This document shows, in pieces, positions 52,320 to 61,786 of a stretch of DNA of 64,000 nucleotides. The stretch covers positions 248,001 to 312,000 of the forward strand of contig NZ_JAMSCK010000005.1 in NCBI RefSeq assembly GCF_023805255.1, read 5' to 3'. The notes beneath the pieces were generated by a model. The model was not told the DNA's origin. It saw only the letters and a list, made by a program, of their open reading frames with translations, and did no database searches. Every line of letters begins with the position of its first letter. Position 1 is the first letter of the stretch. Source of the DNA: Gramella jeungdoensis (GTDB taxonomy: Bacteria > Bacteroidota > Bacteroidia > Flavobacteriales > Flavobacteriaceae). The translations under genes were made by a program, and so were the position numbers.

Positions 52320-53260
52320 CTCTTGATTACGAATTGAATCCTCCGTTCATTCAGCCTTACATTATTAATAAAAGCGGGTTTTTCAGCGATCTGGGCTACC
52401 ATATAATCATCACCCTGAGATATACTGTTATAATCACAAACCACCCTGAAATCTGATGCCCCTACCTTTTCAAACTCCTTAAGGTTCACCTGGTAGTAGA
52501 CTATCACGGTTTTCGGGAAGTAAGCCAGGTTCAAGCCATCGGGGATATTAACCACATCCACCGGGATCTCGGCACTACCCTCGGTAAACTTGCTTACCTC
52601 CTGGAAATACTTCACACTGTTATCATAAAAGCTGAGCATCCCGAGATTTGAAGTGTCGATATCTACAGTACCTTCCAGGTCCTGATTTACCTTATTAAGC
52701 TTTATGGATTTTGTAGGAACTGTAATGATGCTATCTATGATCTTTTCTGGGCCGCTTACCTTTACCGAATCGGGCTTAAGTTTAATAGGATCATCTGCCG
52801 AATATCCAACGGCGTAGTTCACTTCTATATTCGGAAGCACCTTCACCATCTTCTCTTTTTTGAACTGAAAAGGGATCACGATCTCTTCCTGGATAATTCG
52901 AGATTTTTCAAAATCTATCTTTAATTGTTCCTCTATTTCGGTAAGATGATTCTCTAACCTGTAAACCAGCTCCTTTTCGGTTTGCCTGGCTTTGGAAAGG
53001 TCTACTGTGAGGCCGGGATTAAAGATCTTATAATAATAAATACTAAAACCGTTATCCTGTAATTGCAGGTCTACATGATCTGGTTTTTCATCTGAAATGC
53101 TTTTATCAAGCGGTGCATTTATATAATGAAGAGGCACTTCTATAAGCTGAGTGTAAGTCTTTGAGAACTGAACCAAAACCCAAACAACGGCAGCAAACCC
53201 CAGAAAGAAACTGAAGGTTTTTAAACTTGATCTTTTAAAGGTTCGTCTTTTAAGCACCAA
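52316..53260 (-). CDS. YbbR-like domain protein
   Basis: 314 residues. One N-terminal transmembrane helix (about 17-35), then an exported beta-rich part with YbbR-like repeats (for example VEVNYAVGYSADDPIKLKPDSVKVSGPEKII, split here as NYAVGYSADD and PDSVKVSGP). In Firmicutes YbbR/CdaR partners a diadenylate cyclase; no cdaA is adjacent here. The start is not ATG: TTG at 53260 or GTG at 53257, both inside the end of the glycosyltransferase gene (11-bp overlap). It is the middle gene of a GT2-ybbR-coaE operon. Confidence 0.85.
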   Translation of the reverse strand: MVLKRRTFKRSSLKTFSFFLGFAAVVWVLVQFSKTYTQLIEVPLHYINAPLDKSISDEKPDHVDLQLQDNGFSIYYYKIFNPGLTVDLSKARQTEKELVYRLENHLTEIEEQLKIDFEKSRIIQEEIVIPFQFKKEKMVKVLPNIEVNYAVGYSADDPIKLKPDSVKVSGPEKIIDSIITVPTKSIKLNKVNQDLEGTVDIDTSNLGMLSFYDNSVKYFQEVSKFTEGSAEIPVDVVNIPDGLNLAYFPKTVIVYYQVNLKEFEKVGASDFRVVCDYNSISQGDDYMVAQIAEKPAFINNVRLNERRIQFVIKR

Positions 53261-54266
53261 TATTCTTTTTAAAAAATAACTGAGGAAACTCTTTTTGAGG
53301 CTGTCTATTCATAATCTGCAGTTTTATTGTTGAGTTCAAAAAACCAAATCCATACCCAGAAAACTGAACGATCACAGCCCTTATTGCGAGTATTCCAATA
53401 TAAATACTTTTATATTTTAACGCAGCATCTATGCCAATTATTAAAAAATAAATTAGATAAATTCCAATATAAAAAAGCTCTCCTGCCGCTGCCATAGCTA
53501 CTGCAAAGAGCAAACCAAGGATGAATAAACTTGGGAACCAATAGGTGATCTTTGCCGATCCGGGATGCCATTTATTCAAAATTGGCCTTACCAGGCCGAA
53601 TTTCTTCACCTGAACATAGAATTTATTCCAGTCTATCCTTCGTTTATGAAAAACTTTCGCATCGGGAATAAGACAAATCCTGAAACCATCCTTTTTAAGT
53701 CTTAAACTCAGGTCGGGATCTTCCCCCGGGTGTATTTGCCCGAAACCATCGCTGCTTTCAAAAGCTTTTCGACTTATCCCCATATTGAAACTTCGAGGTT
53801 GAAATTCATTCACCCCCTTTCTGCCTCCTCTTATTCCTCCTGTAGTAAAGAACGAGGTCATACTATAATCTATGGCTTTCTGCACATCACTAAAGGAAGA
53901 ATGAGCCGCATCGGGACCTCCAAAACAGTCACAAGGATTACTGGATAAAAACTCATGGACCTGCTGAAGATAATCTTCAGGAAGTATCACATCAGAATCA
54001 AGGATAAGGAAATAATCCGCTTTTGCCTTTTTCATCCCATAGTTTCGGGAATCCCCGGGGCCTGAATTATGCTTATAATAATAGGCAATATCCAGTTTTC
54101 CGGAATATTGCTTCACCACCTCTTCTGAGCTAAGGTCTGATCCATCCTCTACGATCACCACCTCAAAAGGAACTGGAGAAATAAGTTTCTGCATGCTTTC
54201 CAGCAATTCCCTTATCTCTTCGGGACGATTATAGACCGGGACTATGAAAGAATACTCAGGCTGCAT
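53250..54266 (-). CDS. Family 2 glycosyltransferase with C-terminal membrane region
   Basis: 338 residues. GT-A fold with VPVYNRPEEI at the N terminus, VEDGSD (nucleotide-sugar Asp), and LDSDVILP as the DxD motif; DPDLSLRLKKDGFRI is the acceptor/ED region. Two or three hydrophobic helices between about 235 and 300 anchor it in the membrane. It transfers a sugar to an unknown acceptor, possibly a lipid or surface glycan. It is the first gene of the operon with the YbbR-like gene and coaE. Confidence 0.9.
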   Translation of the reverse strand: MQPEYSFIVPVYNRPEEIRELLESMQKLISPVPFEVVIVEDGSDLSSEEVVKQYSGKLDIAYYYKHNSGPGDSRNYGMKKAKADYFLILDSDVILPEDYLQQVHEFLSSNPCDCFGGPDAAHSSFSDVQKAIDYSMTSFFTTGGIRGGRKGVNEFQPRSFNMGISRKAFESSDGFGQIHPGEDPDLSLRLKKDGFRICLIPDAKVFHKRRIDWNKFYVQVKKFGLVRPILNKWHPGSAKITYWFPSLFILGLLFAVAMAAAGELFYIGIYLIYFLIIGIDAALKYKSIYIGILAIRAVIVQFSGYGFGFLNSTIKLQIMNRQPQKEFPQLFFKKNIGA

Positions 54267-54284
54267 GCAAAGCGATTTAAGAAA

Positions 54285-54360
54285 AAACCAGCTGTAAATA
54301 TAATCCTGTCCATACTTCTCGACTGCGCTCGAAGTGACAAAAATTACTCACAGCTGGTTT
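54285..54360 (-). terminator. Long-loop terminator of fabI containing an interspersed element
   Basis: AAACCAGCTGT (54350-54360 side) and ACAGCTGGTTT form a perfect 11-bp stem around a 54-nt loop, followed on the minus strand by more T. The loop carries the repeat element at 54315-54338. It lies 8-83 bp after the fabI stop. Confidence 0.7.
54315..54338 (-). repeat. Interspersed repeat element (copy 2)
   Basis: On the minus strand GTCACTTCGAGCGCAGTC, related to GTCATTTCGAGGGAGTC at 37448. Such sequences are familiar between genes in flavobacterial genomes, from memory. Here it sits inside the fabI terminator loop. Confidence 0.55.
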
Positions 54361-54367
54361 AAAAAGT

Positions 54368-55189
54368 TTATTCTTCGTCTTTAGTAAAAGCCTCCATCAC
54401 TTCCTGGCTCACTCCTGTATTGGAGAAACCACCATCATGATAAAGATTTTGGAGGGTAACCTTTCTTGTAAGATCAGAGAAAAGGGTTAAGGTATATTCA
54501 GCACACTCTTCGGCAGTGGCATTTCCTAGCGGCGACATCTTTTCAGCAAAAGATATAAAACCGTCAAATCCTTTTACTCCCTGTCCGGCAGTGGTTGGAG
54601 TTGGTGACTGGGAAATGGTATTTACCCTCACCTTTTTATCCTTTCCGAAGAAATATCCGAAACTACGGGCAATGGATTCAAGATATGCCTTATTATCTGC
54701 CATATCATTATAATCAGGGAATACTCGCTGAGCAGCCATATAACTGAGGGCGACGATGCTACCCCATTCGTTCATGGCATCTTTCTTATAAAGTACCTGC
54801 ATGGTCTTATGAAAAGAAACTGCAGAAACATCCCACCCCTTAGTAGTGAAATCATAGTTCATATTGGTATAATGATTCCCTTTTCTAACGTTTACAGACA
54901 TTCCTATAGAGTGAAGAACAAAATCTATCTTCCCGCCAAGGATCTCCACGGCCTTATCTACAAGGTTCTCCAGATCTTCAACTTTAGTAGCATCTGCGGG
55001 AATAACTTCAGACCCGGTCTTTTCAGCAAGTTCGTTGATGCTTCCCATTCTCATGGCGATAGGTGCATTGGTAAGCACAAAGGTACCACCCTCTTCATGG
55101 ACCTTCTCGGCTGTTTTCCAGGCAATGGAATTTTCATCCAGAGCACCAAAAATGATTCCTCGTTTACCTTTTAGCAGGTTATATGACAT
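54368..55189 (-). CDS. fabI: Enoyl-ACP reductase (FabI)
   Basis: 273 residues. It reduces the enoyl-ACP double bond in the last step of each fatty acid elongation cycle, NAD(P)H-dependent. The SDR fold opens with GKRGIIFGALDENSIAW, and the active site segment LSYMAAQRVFPDYNDMADNK has the two tyrosines and lysine of the Y-x6-K FabI arrangement. SQSPTPTTAGQGVKGF is the substrate loop region. Monocistronic, with its own long-loop terminator. Confidence 0.95.
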   Translation of the reverse strand: MSYNLLKGKRGIIFGALDENSIAWKTAEKVHEEGGTFVLTNAPIAMRMGSINELAEKTGSEVIPADATKVEDLENLVDKAVEILGGKIDFVLHSIGMSVNVRKGNHYTNMNYDFTTKGWDVSAVSFHKTMQVLYKKDAMNEWGSIVALSYMAAQRVFPDYNDMADNKAYLESIARSFGYFFGKDKKVRVNTISQSPTPTTAGQGVKGFDGFISFAEKMSPLGNATAEECAEYTLTLFSDLTRKVTLQNLYHDGGFSNTGVSQEVMEAFTKDEE

Positions 55190-55279
55190 GTGATTTATAT
55201 TTTATGGTTGTTCGCGTGTAAAGATAGCAAAGTTGTTTGAATTCGGTTATCAGTTTTCCACACTGATCTCCAACAGGTT

Positions 55280-56932
55280 TCAATTCAACAATGCCTTGGC
55301 ATGAGCCATGGCAGAATCACTTTTGGTATTTCCGCCAAGCATGAGAGCAAGCTCTTCTACCCTGTCCTTCTCTTCAAGCCTTATGATCTTGGTTTGGGTA
55401 GCCTCTTCATTATCTTCCTTGAAGATCTTGAAATGAGTGGCTCCTTTTCCCGCTATCTGAGGTAAATGGGTAATGGCAATCACCTGCATATTATTGCCCA
55501 TTCTTTGAAGAATCTCCCCCATCTTCTGGGCGATCTCACCTGACACTCCGGTGTCTATCTCATCAAAAATAATGGTCGGCAAGTTGCTCTGTGCGGCAAG
55601 AATACTTTTAACGGCAAGCATGATCCTTGAAAGCTCTCCTCCCGAAGCTGCTTTCTTCATCTCTTTAAAACCACCTCCCTTATTGGCAGCCAGGTACCAC
55701 TCCAGCCTGTCTCTTCCATTTATGAGAAACTCCTCTCCCATTTCGAGCTCGATATTGAGCCTGGCATTTGGCATCCCCAGATCTTTTAATATTCTTTCGG
55801 TTTGCTCAATAAAAGCAGGAATCACCTTCTTTCTCTTATCGTGCAGTTCATTTGCCGTTCCGGAAAGCTTAACTTTTTGTTCTTTTATCGCAGCCTCAAT
55901 CTCGTTAAGGGCTGTTTCGGCATTTTCGGTAACTGAAACTTTCTCCCTTAGTTCATTCATTATATTCAGCAGTTCCTCTACATCTTCCGCATTATGCTTT
56001 TTCTGAAGATTATAGATTAGCTGAAGCTTTTGATTTACAATCTCAAGTTCTTCGGGGTTGGCCTCTATCCTGTCCAGTGCACTGGTCATTTCGGCTTCAA
56101 GATCGTCCAGCTCTATGATCACACTCTGAATGCGCTCATAGAAGGATTCATAATTTGAAGAGAACTGAGCGATCTTTGAAAGATTTGCTCTTACTGCTTT
56201 CAGACTCTCCAAACTGCCGATCTCCTCCTGCTGTAAATAATTAATGGCAGAACTAAGATTCTCGGTAAGCTCTTCAACATTGTTAAGTTCTTCGTAGCGC
56301 TCCTCGAGCTCCTCCTGCATTCCCGATTTTAGATTTGCTTCTTCAATTTCATTAAGAAGAAACAAATTATAATCATATTCCTTTGCGGCCTGCGACTGTT
56401 CCTCTTTAAGTTCTTCAAATCGATTGAGCAGACCCTTATATTCCTTCAGCTCTTTTTTATACTGAATGATAAGTGATTCATTTTTAGCAATGGTATCTAT
56501 TACCTCGAACTGGTAGTCAGAATTCCCCAGGCTCAGGGTTTCATGCTGACTGTGTATATCAATCAGATAATTGCCAAGCTTCTGAAGTGCCGTTATCTTA
56601 ACCGGCGTATCATTAATGAATGCCCGGGACTTGCCAGAAGGTAAAATCTCCCTTCTTATTATACTGTTCGCCTCATAATCCAGGTCTTCTTTTTTGAAGA
56701 AATTCTCCAGCTTATAATTTGAGATACCAAAACTGCCTTCTATCACACATTTCTTCTCAGAATTCCTGATAGAACTAAAATCGGCCCTGTCTCCAAGCAA
56801 AAGACCCAGAGCCCCTAGCATGATGGATTTTCCCGCCCCGGTTTCCCCGGTAATAATGGTGAACCCCGGTTGAAGCTCGATATTGATATCTTCAATTAAG
56901 GCGTAGTTCTTTATAGAAAGGGATGTAAGCAA
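55280..56932 (-). CDS. recN: DNA repair protein RecN
   Basis: 550 residues. SMC-like ATPase that helps recombinational repair of double-strand breaks. Walker A GETGAGKSIM near the N terminus, a long coiled coil (about 150-370), and at the C-terminal end SGGELSRIMLAVKSIL signature with Walker B IIFDEIDTGVSG. The start is TTG at 56932 (LTSLSIKNYAL follows); no in-frame ATG is near. A promoter at 56951-56981 puts the transcript start about 14 nt upstream, consistent with this start. Confidence 0.95.
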   Translation of the reverse strand: MLTSLSIKNYALIEDINIELQPGFTIITGETGAGKSIMLGALGLLLGDRADFSSIRNSEKKCVIEGSFGISNYKLENFFKKEDLDYEANSIIRREILPSGKSRAFINDTPVKITALQKLGNYLIDIHSQHETLSLGNSDYQFEVIDTIAKNESLIIQYKKELKEYKGLLNRFEELKEEQSQAAKEYDYNLFLLNEIEEANLKSGMQEELEERYEELNNVEELTENLSSAINYLQQEEIGSLESLKAVRANLSKIAQFSSNYESFYERIQSVIIELDDLEAEMTSALDRIEANPEELEIVNQKLQLIYNLQKKHNAEDVEELLNIMNELREKVSVTENAETALNEIEAAIKEQKVKLSGTANELHDKRKKVIPAFIEQTERILKDLGMPNARLNIELEMGEEFLINGRDRLEWYLAANKGGGFKEMKKAASGGELSRIMLAVKSILAAQSNLPTIIFDEIDTGVSGEIAQKMGEILQRMGNNMQVIAITHLPQIAGKGATHFKIFKEDNEEATQTKIIRLEEKDRVEELALMLGGNTKSDSAMAHAKALLN

Positions 56933-56950
56933 ATCGGTTAAAATTTGTGC

Positions 56951-56981
56951 TAAATATACGTGAGAAAAAAATTGAAATCAA
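56951..56981 (-). promoter_or_regulatory. Promoter of recN
   Basis: On the minus strand TTG (56981-56979), 20 bp, TATATTTA (56958-56951), one base off TAnnTTTG. Transcription would start near 56946. Confidence 0.5.
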
Positions 56982-56990
56982 CCAAAAAGG

Positions 56991-57878
56991 CTACTGAATA
57001 TTCCTCCAGTTCTTGGAGTACCTTGGAGCAATATTGTTAAGAGTTTGAACAAGTTCATTACTGTTTATGGCAGGTCCGCCTGAATAAACCTGGGAAATCT
57101 CATCGGCCTTGGCATCGAAAAAGGTTCTGAGCAATAATGAATTATTCCTCCTGCGGTTCATCACCTCAAGCTTTTTCATGGCCCCGGCTATCGCCTGTTT
57201 TCCTGCCAACACATCTTCATGCATTACATCTAGCCCCAACCTGTGATATTCATAAAGGGCTTCCCGGTATTCGGCATAGGTATTTGCTAAAAGATCGGCG
57301 TTCAACCTGAACCTGGACCTTTGGCCATCTGCTCCACGCCAGCCTTGAGAATTACCCTGCTGTGCGGTTGTTACAATCCTGTTTGCTTCTTCAAAGTATG
57401 GGGTTCCTCCGTCAGGAGCAAAAGTATCGGCATCCAGCCCCAAAATGGTATATACGTAAAATGAAATTACAGAAACAAGGTTTGAAGTATAGGTGTTCTG
57501 ACTGTAATTAAGTGGCTGATATTCCCGGTAATTAAAACTTAATTGCTCATCATTGAAGTTAAAAACCGGAGTGATCATCGATGTTCCGTAAACCGGCCTT
57601 GAAGATTGAACCTGAATGCTTCCGTTAAAACTCTCACCTTCAAAACTGGTGATCGTAATAAACATACTGCAATTGATACGCTCATGATTTTGAAAATCAC
57701 GTTCTGTCCAGGTAGTTTGATTCACGAACTCGTTCAAAGCCCTCTCCAGGGTCTTGAATACCGAAAGATTTGTTTGCCCGGTCTGTTCGGCATTGATTAT
57801 TACCTCACAATTGAGTTGCTGTGCAGTACAAATCTGCAATCCGATAAAAACAAGTATGAAACTAAATATCTTACGCAT
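56991..57878 (-). CDS. porD: DUF4835 protein, probable T9SS component PorD
   Basis: 295 residues with a signal peptide (about 1-19, ending CTAQ). It covers the DUF4835 family: NCEVIINAEQTGQTN near the start, FQNHERINCSMFITITSF, YVYTILGLDADTFAP, and a C-terminal region with IAPRYSKNWRNIQ. From memory this family has been named PorD in type IX secretion annotation; the biochemical role is not established. It overlaps coaBC by 8 bp and precedes recN, an order I recall as conserved in flavobacteria. The T9SS cargo at 44.6-49.1 kb fits a genome with a working system. Confidence 0.82.
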   Translation of the reverse strand: MRKIFSFILVFIGLQICTAQQLNCEVIINAEQTGQTNLSVFKTLERALNEFVNQTTWTERDFQNHERINCSMFITITSFEGESFNGSIQVQSSRPVYGTSMITPVFNFNDEQLSFNYREYQPLNYSQNTYTSNLVSVISFYVYTILGLDADTFAPDGGTPYFEEANRIVTTAQQGNSQGWRGADGQRSRFRLNADLLANTYAEYREALYEYHRLGLDVMHEDVLAGKQAIAGAMKKLEVMNRRRNNSLLLRTFFDAKADEISQVYSGGPAINSNELVQTLNNIAPRYSKNWRNIQ

Positions 57879-59079
57879 TCAGCAATTCTATGATCTCATT
57901 TAAAATATCTTGGGCGACCTCTTTCTTAGTTTTCAGTTCAAAATCCTTTTTAAGGTTAGGATAAATGATACTCACTTTATTTGTGTCTGTTTTAAAACCC
58001 GCACCCTTATCATTGAGTGAATTTAAAACAATAAAATCAAGATTCTTCTTTTTTAGCTTATTTCTTGCATTTTCAACCTCATTATTGGTCTCAAGCGCAA
58101 AACCTATAAGCTTTTGGTGCTCTTTCTTCTTGCCCATGCTGGCCAGAACATCCTCTGTCTTGGTAAGCTCCAGGCTCAGGGAATCATCCGCTTTTTTTAT
58201 TTTTTCACTTGCCACAATTTTTGGCCTGTAATCGGCAACTGCAGCTGAAGCAATAAAGACATCGGTTTCCTTAAATTTTGAATCAACGGCTTCGTACATA
58301 TCACGAGTACTGGTTACCCTTATCAGATCAATCTTTTTTTCATCGATGGATAAATGTGTAGGCCCAGAAACCAGTGTAACCTCGGCCCCAAGTTTCATGG
58401 CTGCCTCAGCGATCTCATACCCCATCTTACCGGTGGAATGATTTCCTATAAAACGTACGGGGTCTATGGCTTCGTATGTGGGACCGGCAGTGATAAGGAA
58501 CTTTTTACCTTTTAAAGGCAGATTCTCAGAAAAATGATCTTCAAGGAATTTCAGGATATCTTCAGGTTCGGCCATTCTGCCTTCACCATGAAGACCACTG
58601 GCCAGTTCTCCCTCCCCTGCCGGGATCATAATATTGTCATAATCTTGCAGAGTCTTAAAGCTATTTTTAGTAGATGGATGTTTATACATATCCAGGTCCA
58701 TCGCAGGAGCAAAGAAAACAGGACATTTTGCAGAAAGGTAAGTTGCCAGCAAAAAATTATCGCAATTACCCGTTGCCATTTTAGAAAGGGTATTGGCTGT
58801 AGCAGGGGCTATAAGCATGAAATCGGCCCAAAGGCCGAGTTCAACATGATTATTCCATTTCGCATTTTCGTCTTCTTCATCTGTAAATGAAGAGTACACC
58901 TCATTTTTAGAGAGTGTAGACAGGGTAAGCGGAGTGATAAATTCTTTAGCAGCCGGGGTCATAACCACTCTGACCTCAGCTCCAGATTTAATAAACAGAC
59001 GTACTAAAGCGGCAGTCTTAAAAGCGGCAATACCTCCGGTAATGCCTAACAAAACTTTTTTGCCCTTAAGTACAGACAT
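57871..59079 (-). CDS. coaBC: Bifunctional phosphopantothenoylcysteine decarboxylase/phosphopantothenate-cysteine ligase
   Basis: 402 residues. Residues 1-180 are the FMN-dependent decarboxylase CoaC (GITGGIAAFKTAALVR; NNHVELGLWADFMLIAPATANT with the active His; PAMDLDMYKHPS). Residues 185-400 are the CTP-dependent ligase CoaB (ITAGPTYEAIDPVRFIGNHSTGKMG; AAVADYRP; LIGFALETN). Together they convert 4'-phosphopantothenate to 4'-phosphopantetheine. It lies 14 bp after rpoZ and overlaps porD by 8 bp, so it is inside a bamD-rpoZ-coaBC-porD operon. Confidence 0.96.
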   Translation of the reverse strand: MSVLKGKKVLLGITGGIAAFKTAALVRLFIKSGAEVRVVMTPAAKEFITPLTLSTLSKNEVYSSFTDEEDENAKWNNHVELGLWADFMLIAPATANTLSKMATGNCDNFLLATYLSAKCPVFFAPAMDLDMYKHPSTKNSFKTLQDYDNIMIPAGEGELASGLHGEGRMAEPEDILKFLEDHFSENLPLKGKKFLITAGPTYEAIDPVRFIGNHSTGKMGYEIAEAAMKLGAEVTLVSGPTHLSIDEKKIDLIRVTSTRDMYEAVDSKFKETDVFIASAAVADYRPKIVASEKIKKADDSLSLELTKTEDVLASMGKKKEHQKLIGFALETNNEVENARNKLKKKNLDFIVLNSLNDKGAGFKTDTNKVSIIYPNLKKDFELKTKKEVAQDILNEIIELLNA

Positions 59080-59093
59080 GTTCGAGTCCGATT

Positions 59094-59423
59094 CTATTCT
59101 TCGGTTTCTTTAGTATTACGCCAGTAGATCTTGTCTTCAAGCCATTCCTGGATCGCAAGAGCTTGCGGCTTTGGAAGTCTTTCGTAGAATTTAGAAACCT
59201 CAATCTGCTCCTTATTCTCAAAGATCTCGTCTAAAGAATCGTTATAGGTAGCAAATTCGTCAAGTTTCTCCAACAATTCCTTTTTGATCTCCCCATTGAT
59301 CTGGGTAGCTCTTTTCGCAACTATCGAGATCGCTTCATAAATATTGCCGGTTGGCTCATCTACTTTATTCCTATTAATAGTAGTAGTGTTTACCGGTGCG
59401 TCAATTTTCTTAAAATCCATCAT
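59094..59423 (-). CDS. rpoZ: RNA polymerase omega subunit
   Basis: 109 residues, the length usual for Bacteroidota omega. It has TGNIYEAISIVAKRATQINGE, the conserved core that binds the beta' C-terminal part, with the Arg-Ala-x-Gln pattern of omega/Rpb6. Either Met of the MM start may be used. It lies 8 bp after bamD and 14 bp before coaBC in the same operon. Confidence 0.92.
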   Translation of the reverse strand: MMDFKKIDAPVNTTTINRNKVDEPTGNIYEAISIVAKRATQINGEIKKELLEKLDEFATYNDSLDEIFENKEQIEVSKFYERLPKPQALAIQEWLEDKIYWRNTKETEE

Positions 59424-59431
59424 TCCTAAAA

Positions 59432-60241
59432 TTAAAAATTCTGTAACCTTTTGTCAATTTCTGATAAGGATTGTTCCATTTGTGGAATATATTCCCCTTC
59501 AGGATAATATTTTTTATATGCGTTGCTAAATTCTTTTGCTTCTTTTAGTCTGTCTTCCATCAACACCTGAAAACTGTTGATCGCCAGTTTATACGCCGAA
59601 TCAAAACGGTAATAATATGCAGCCTCTCTAAAAGGAGAACCCGGATAATCAGCAATAAAATTATTGAAAGAAGCGATTGCCGCCTTGTAATATTCGGTAT
59701 GGTGATATTGCTTGGCGATCTCGTATGCCTTTTTCTCAAGCTTGATTCTTAGTTCTGTAGCCATCTCATTGGCAGGCTCAACAAACTGCCCTTCAGGATA
59801 GTTATTCAGGTACACCTGTAATTCTTCTATCGCTTTGTGGGTATCTGTCTGGTCAAGATTATATCTTGGGGAACGGTAGTAAAAACTTGCCGCTCTCTTA
59901 TAAGTCGCTTCTTCAGCTTTTTCACTATCGGGATATAACTGAAGGAACCTTTCAAACTGAAAAGGAGAAAGATAATAATCCCCAAGAAGGTAATACGTAT
60001 CTGCCAGCAGGAAAACAATTCGCTGGCCCTGAGGTTTCCCGCGAAATTGAGGCTCTATCTGCTCAAGCAATCTTAAAGACTTTCTTAGCTTCTTATTGCT
60101 GTCTTCTGCCTTGCCTTCGTTATATAATTCCTCTGCCGTGCTGTATTTCGCGGCGGTCTCATCACTCTTAAGTAACTTCTGATATTCACTGCAGGACAGT
60201 GTTAACATAAGCATACCTATAACGAGAATTCCTTTTTTCAT
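59432..60241 (-). CDS. bamD: Outer membrane assembly lipoprotein BamD
   Basis: 269 residues from the ATG at 60241, chosen because the signal peptide and lipobox LTLSC (Cys17) follow, and because the promoter -7 box overlaps the longer frame start at 60271. Tetratricopeptide-like helices (AEELYNEGKAEDS; FLLADTYYLLGDYYLSPFQFERFL; AIEELQVYLNNYPEG; AAIASFNNFIADYPGSPF) are arranged as in BamD/YfiO. It is an inner-leaflet outer-membrane lipoprotein of the BAM complex that folds beta-barrel proteins. First gene of the bamD-rpoZ-coaBC-porD operon. Confidence 0.94.
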   Translation of the reverse strand: MKKGILVIGMLMLTLSCSEYQKLLKSDETAAKYSTAEELYNEGKAEDSNKKLRKSLRLLEQIEPQFRGKPQGQRIVFLLADTYYLLGDYYLSPFQFERFLQLYPDSEKAEEATYKRAASFYYRSPRYNLDQTDTHKAIEELQVYLNNYPEGQFVEPANEMATELRIKLEKKAYEIAKQYHHTEYYKAAIASFNNFIADYPGSPFREAAYYYRFDSAYKLAINSFQVLMEDRLKEAKEFSNAYKKYYPEGEYIPQMEQSLSEIDKRLQNF

Positions 60242-60260
60242 GATACGTAAAAACATCTGG

Positions 60261-60268
60261 CAAAAATA
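60261..60268 (-). promoter_or_regulatory. -7 element of the bamD operon
   Basis: TATTTTTG on the minus strand, a full TAnnTTTG match, with a T-rich stretch about 19 bp upstream. Transcription would start near 60256, giving a 15-nt leader before the ATG at 60241. Confidence 0.55.
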
Positions 60269-60380
60269 CATTTTTTGTTACTATAAAAAAAACTTTCCTA
60301 AACTAGCCAAATAACCCTGTTTTAAAGGGTTTATTGTAGTACAGGTAAGCTTTTCTGAAAAAATTCTAAAATCGGTTTGA

Positions 60381-61256
60381 TCAGAATTTATCAACAAATG
60401 CATTTATACGGGATTGTAAAGTATCAGTAGCTTCTACCAGGGGAAGTCTCAAAACATTCTTTATCATTCCCTTTTTAGCAAGCAGGGCCTTGATCCCCGC
60501 AGGATTACCTTCGGCAAAAATAAGCTCTATGGAAGGTGCTATCCTGTAATGTAACTCATATGCTTCCCTGGCCTTCCCTTCAAGTCCCGCTCTCACCATA
60601 TCTGAAAACTCCCTTGGAAGACCCTGACCTATTACCGATATCACGCCTTTTCCACCAGCAAGGGTCATAGGAAGGGTGATCATATCATCTCCAGAGATCA
60701 CTTTAAAATCTTCAGGCACCAAACTAATGAGCTTCATTGCCTGAACTATGTCTCCTGCAGCTTCTTTTACACCAATCACATTATCAAGTTCCCTGGCGAT
60801 ACGGTTCACCGTTTCGGGTAAAACATTTGAAGAGGTTCTCCCCGGAACATTATAGAGTATGATCGGCAGAGGCGAAGCTTCCGAAACCGCTTTAAAATGA
60901 CGAAAGATGCCTTCCTGTGTTGGTTTATTGTAATATGGAGAAACTGAAAGTATCGCATCAAAACCTTCAAGATCTGAAGATTTCAACTCATTAACTACGG
61001 CAGCCGTATTATTCCCTCCTATTCCAAGCACCAGGGGTAATTTACCCGCATTCGCCTTTTTTACTTCAGATTTTACCTGTTCCTTCTCTTCTGGCGTAAG
61101 GGTGGCACTTTCAGCAGTAGTCCCCAACACCACAAGATAATCTATACCATTCTCGATCTGATCTTTAACCAGACCGGACAAAGCTTCGGTATCTACACTT
61201 AAATCCTCTTTAAATGGAGTGATTAGAGCCACTCCAGTTCCAACAAAGGCTTCCAT
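60381..61256 (-). CDS. dapA: 4-hydroxy-tetrahydrodipicolinate synthase
   Basis: 291 residues from the ATG at 61256; a TTG one codon upstream is less likely. It condenses pyruvate with aspartate semialdehyde, the entry step of the lysine/diaminopimelate branch. TIM barrel with [28 protein letters not shown] (Tyr135) and GVKEAAGD with the Schiff-base Lys164. Its ATG shares a base with the stop of the DUF6913 gene upstream (TGATG), so translation is coupled. A weak AACCCT/AGGGTT hairpin near 60314-60330 may end the transcript. Confidence 0.95.
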   Translation of the reverse strand: MEAFVGTGVALITPFKEDLSVDTEALSGLVKDQIENGIDYLVVLGTTAESATLTPEEKEQVKSEVKKANAGKLPLVLGIGGNNTAAVVNELKSSDLEGFDAILSVSPYYNKPTQEGIFRHFKAVSEASPLPIILYNVPGRTSSNVLPETVNRIARELDNVIGVKEAAGDIVQAMKLISLVPEDFKVISGDDMITLPMTLAGGKGVISVIGQGLPREFSDMVRAGLEGKAREAYELHYRIAPSIELIFAEGNPAGIKALLAKKGMIKNVLRLPLVEATDTLQSRINAFVDKF

Positions 61257-61768
61257 CAATTATTCTTTTTTAAGATTTTTAAATATTTCAATGCTTCCTG
61301 CTGAAAAACTTCAATATCTCCCGAATCAATTTCCACATCATATATGCCATACTCATCCGGTTTGTTTCCGATTTTAACGCCAGCCTTAGTTACAGCTGAA
61401 AGTAAAACCGAGGCGGTGGATTTATCTGATAAATGACAAATAAGAAAATCGAAACCTTCTTCAGCAAAACTTCTAATCGCTTCAGATTTAAACTCTCCCT
61501 TCACCGAGATCTCTTTTGGATCAAGAACTGGAACGTCCAGATCTTCGGGTAAACTTTCCCTTGAGCCACAAACAGCGATACTATAATCCTCTTTCTTTAA
61601 CGGGACAAGCCTGTAAAAATCTGCCAGATTCCATTTCTCATCCAGGTTTTCAGCATCAATTATCAAACCGGCTTTTCCTGAAAAATCATTAAAGGGTCTA
61701 CTTTTTTCACTTAAAGCATGCCGTATCTTTTTTGAAAAGAAATAACTTTTCAGTTTACCGGAGATCAT
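61256..61768 (-). CDS. DUF6913-type conserved protein of unknown function
   Basis: 170 residues, no signal peptide, no membrane segment. I recognise the overall pattern as the flavobacterial DUF6913 family: basic N terminus ([16 protein letters not shown]), a short alpha/beta core with GLIIDAENL and a [17 protein letters not shown] stretch, and a Lys-rich end. Function is not known. Translation is coupled to dapA, so it may be involved in lysine or cell-wall precursor supply, but this is only a positional hint. Confidence 0.75.
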   Translation of the reverse strand: MISGKLKSYFFSKKIRHALSEKSRPFNDFSGKAGLIIDAENLDEKWNLADFYRLVPLKKEDYSIAVCGSRESLPEDLDVPVLDPKEISVKGEFKSEAIRSFAEEGFDFLICHLSDKSTASVLLSAVTKAGVKIGNKPDEYGIYDVEIDSGDIEVFQQEALKYLKILKKNN

Positions 61769-61786
61769 CTATTAAATTTAGTGGCG

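Noticed and set aside
55551-56006. 151-codon plus-strand frame opposite recN
   Set aside because: Antisense shadow of the coiled coil and ATPase region; serine-rich translation.
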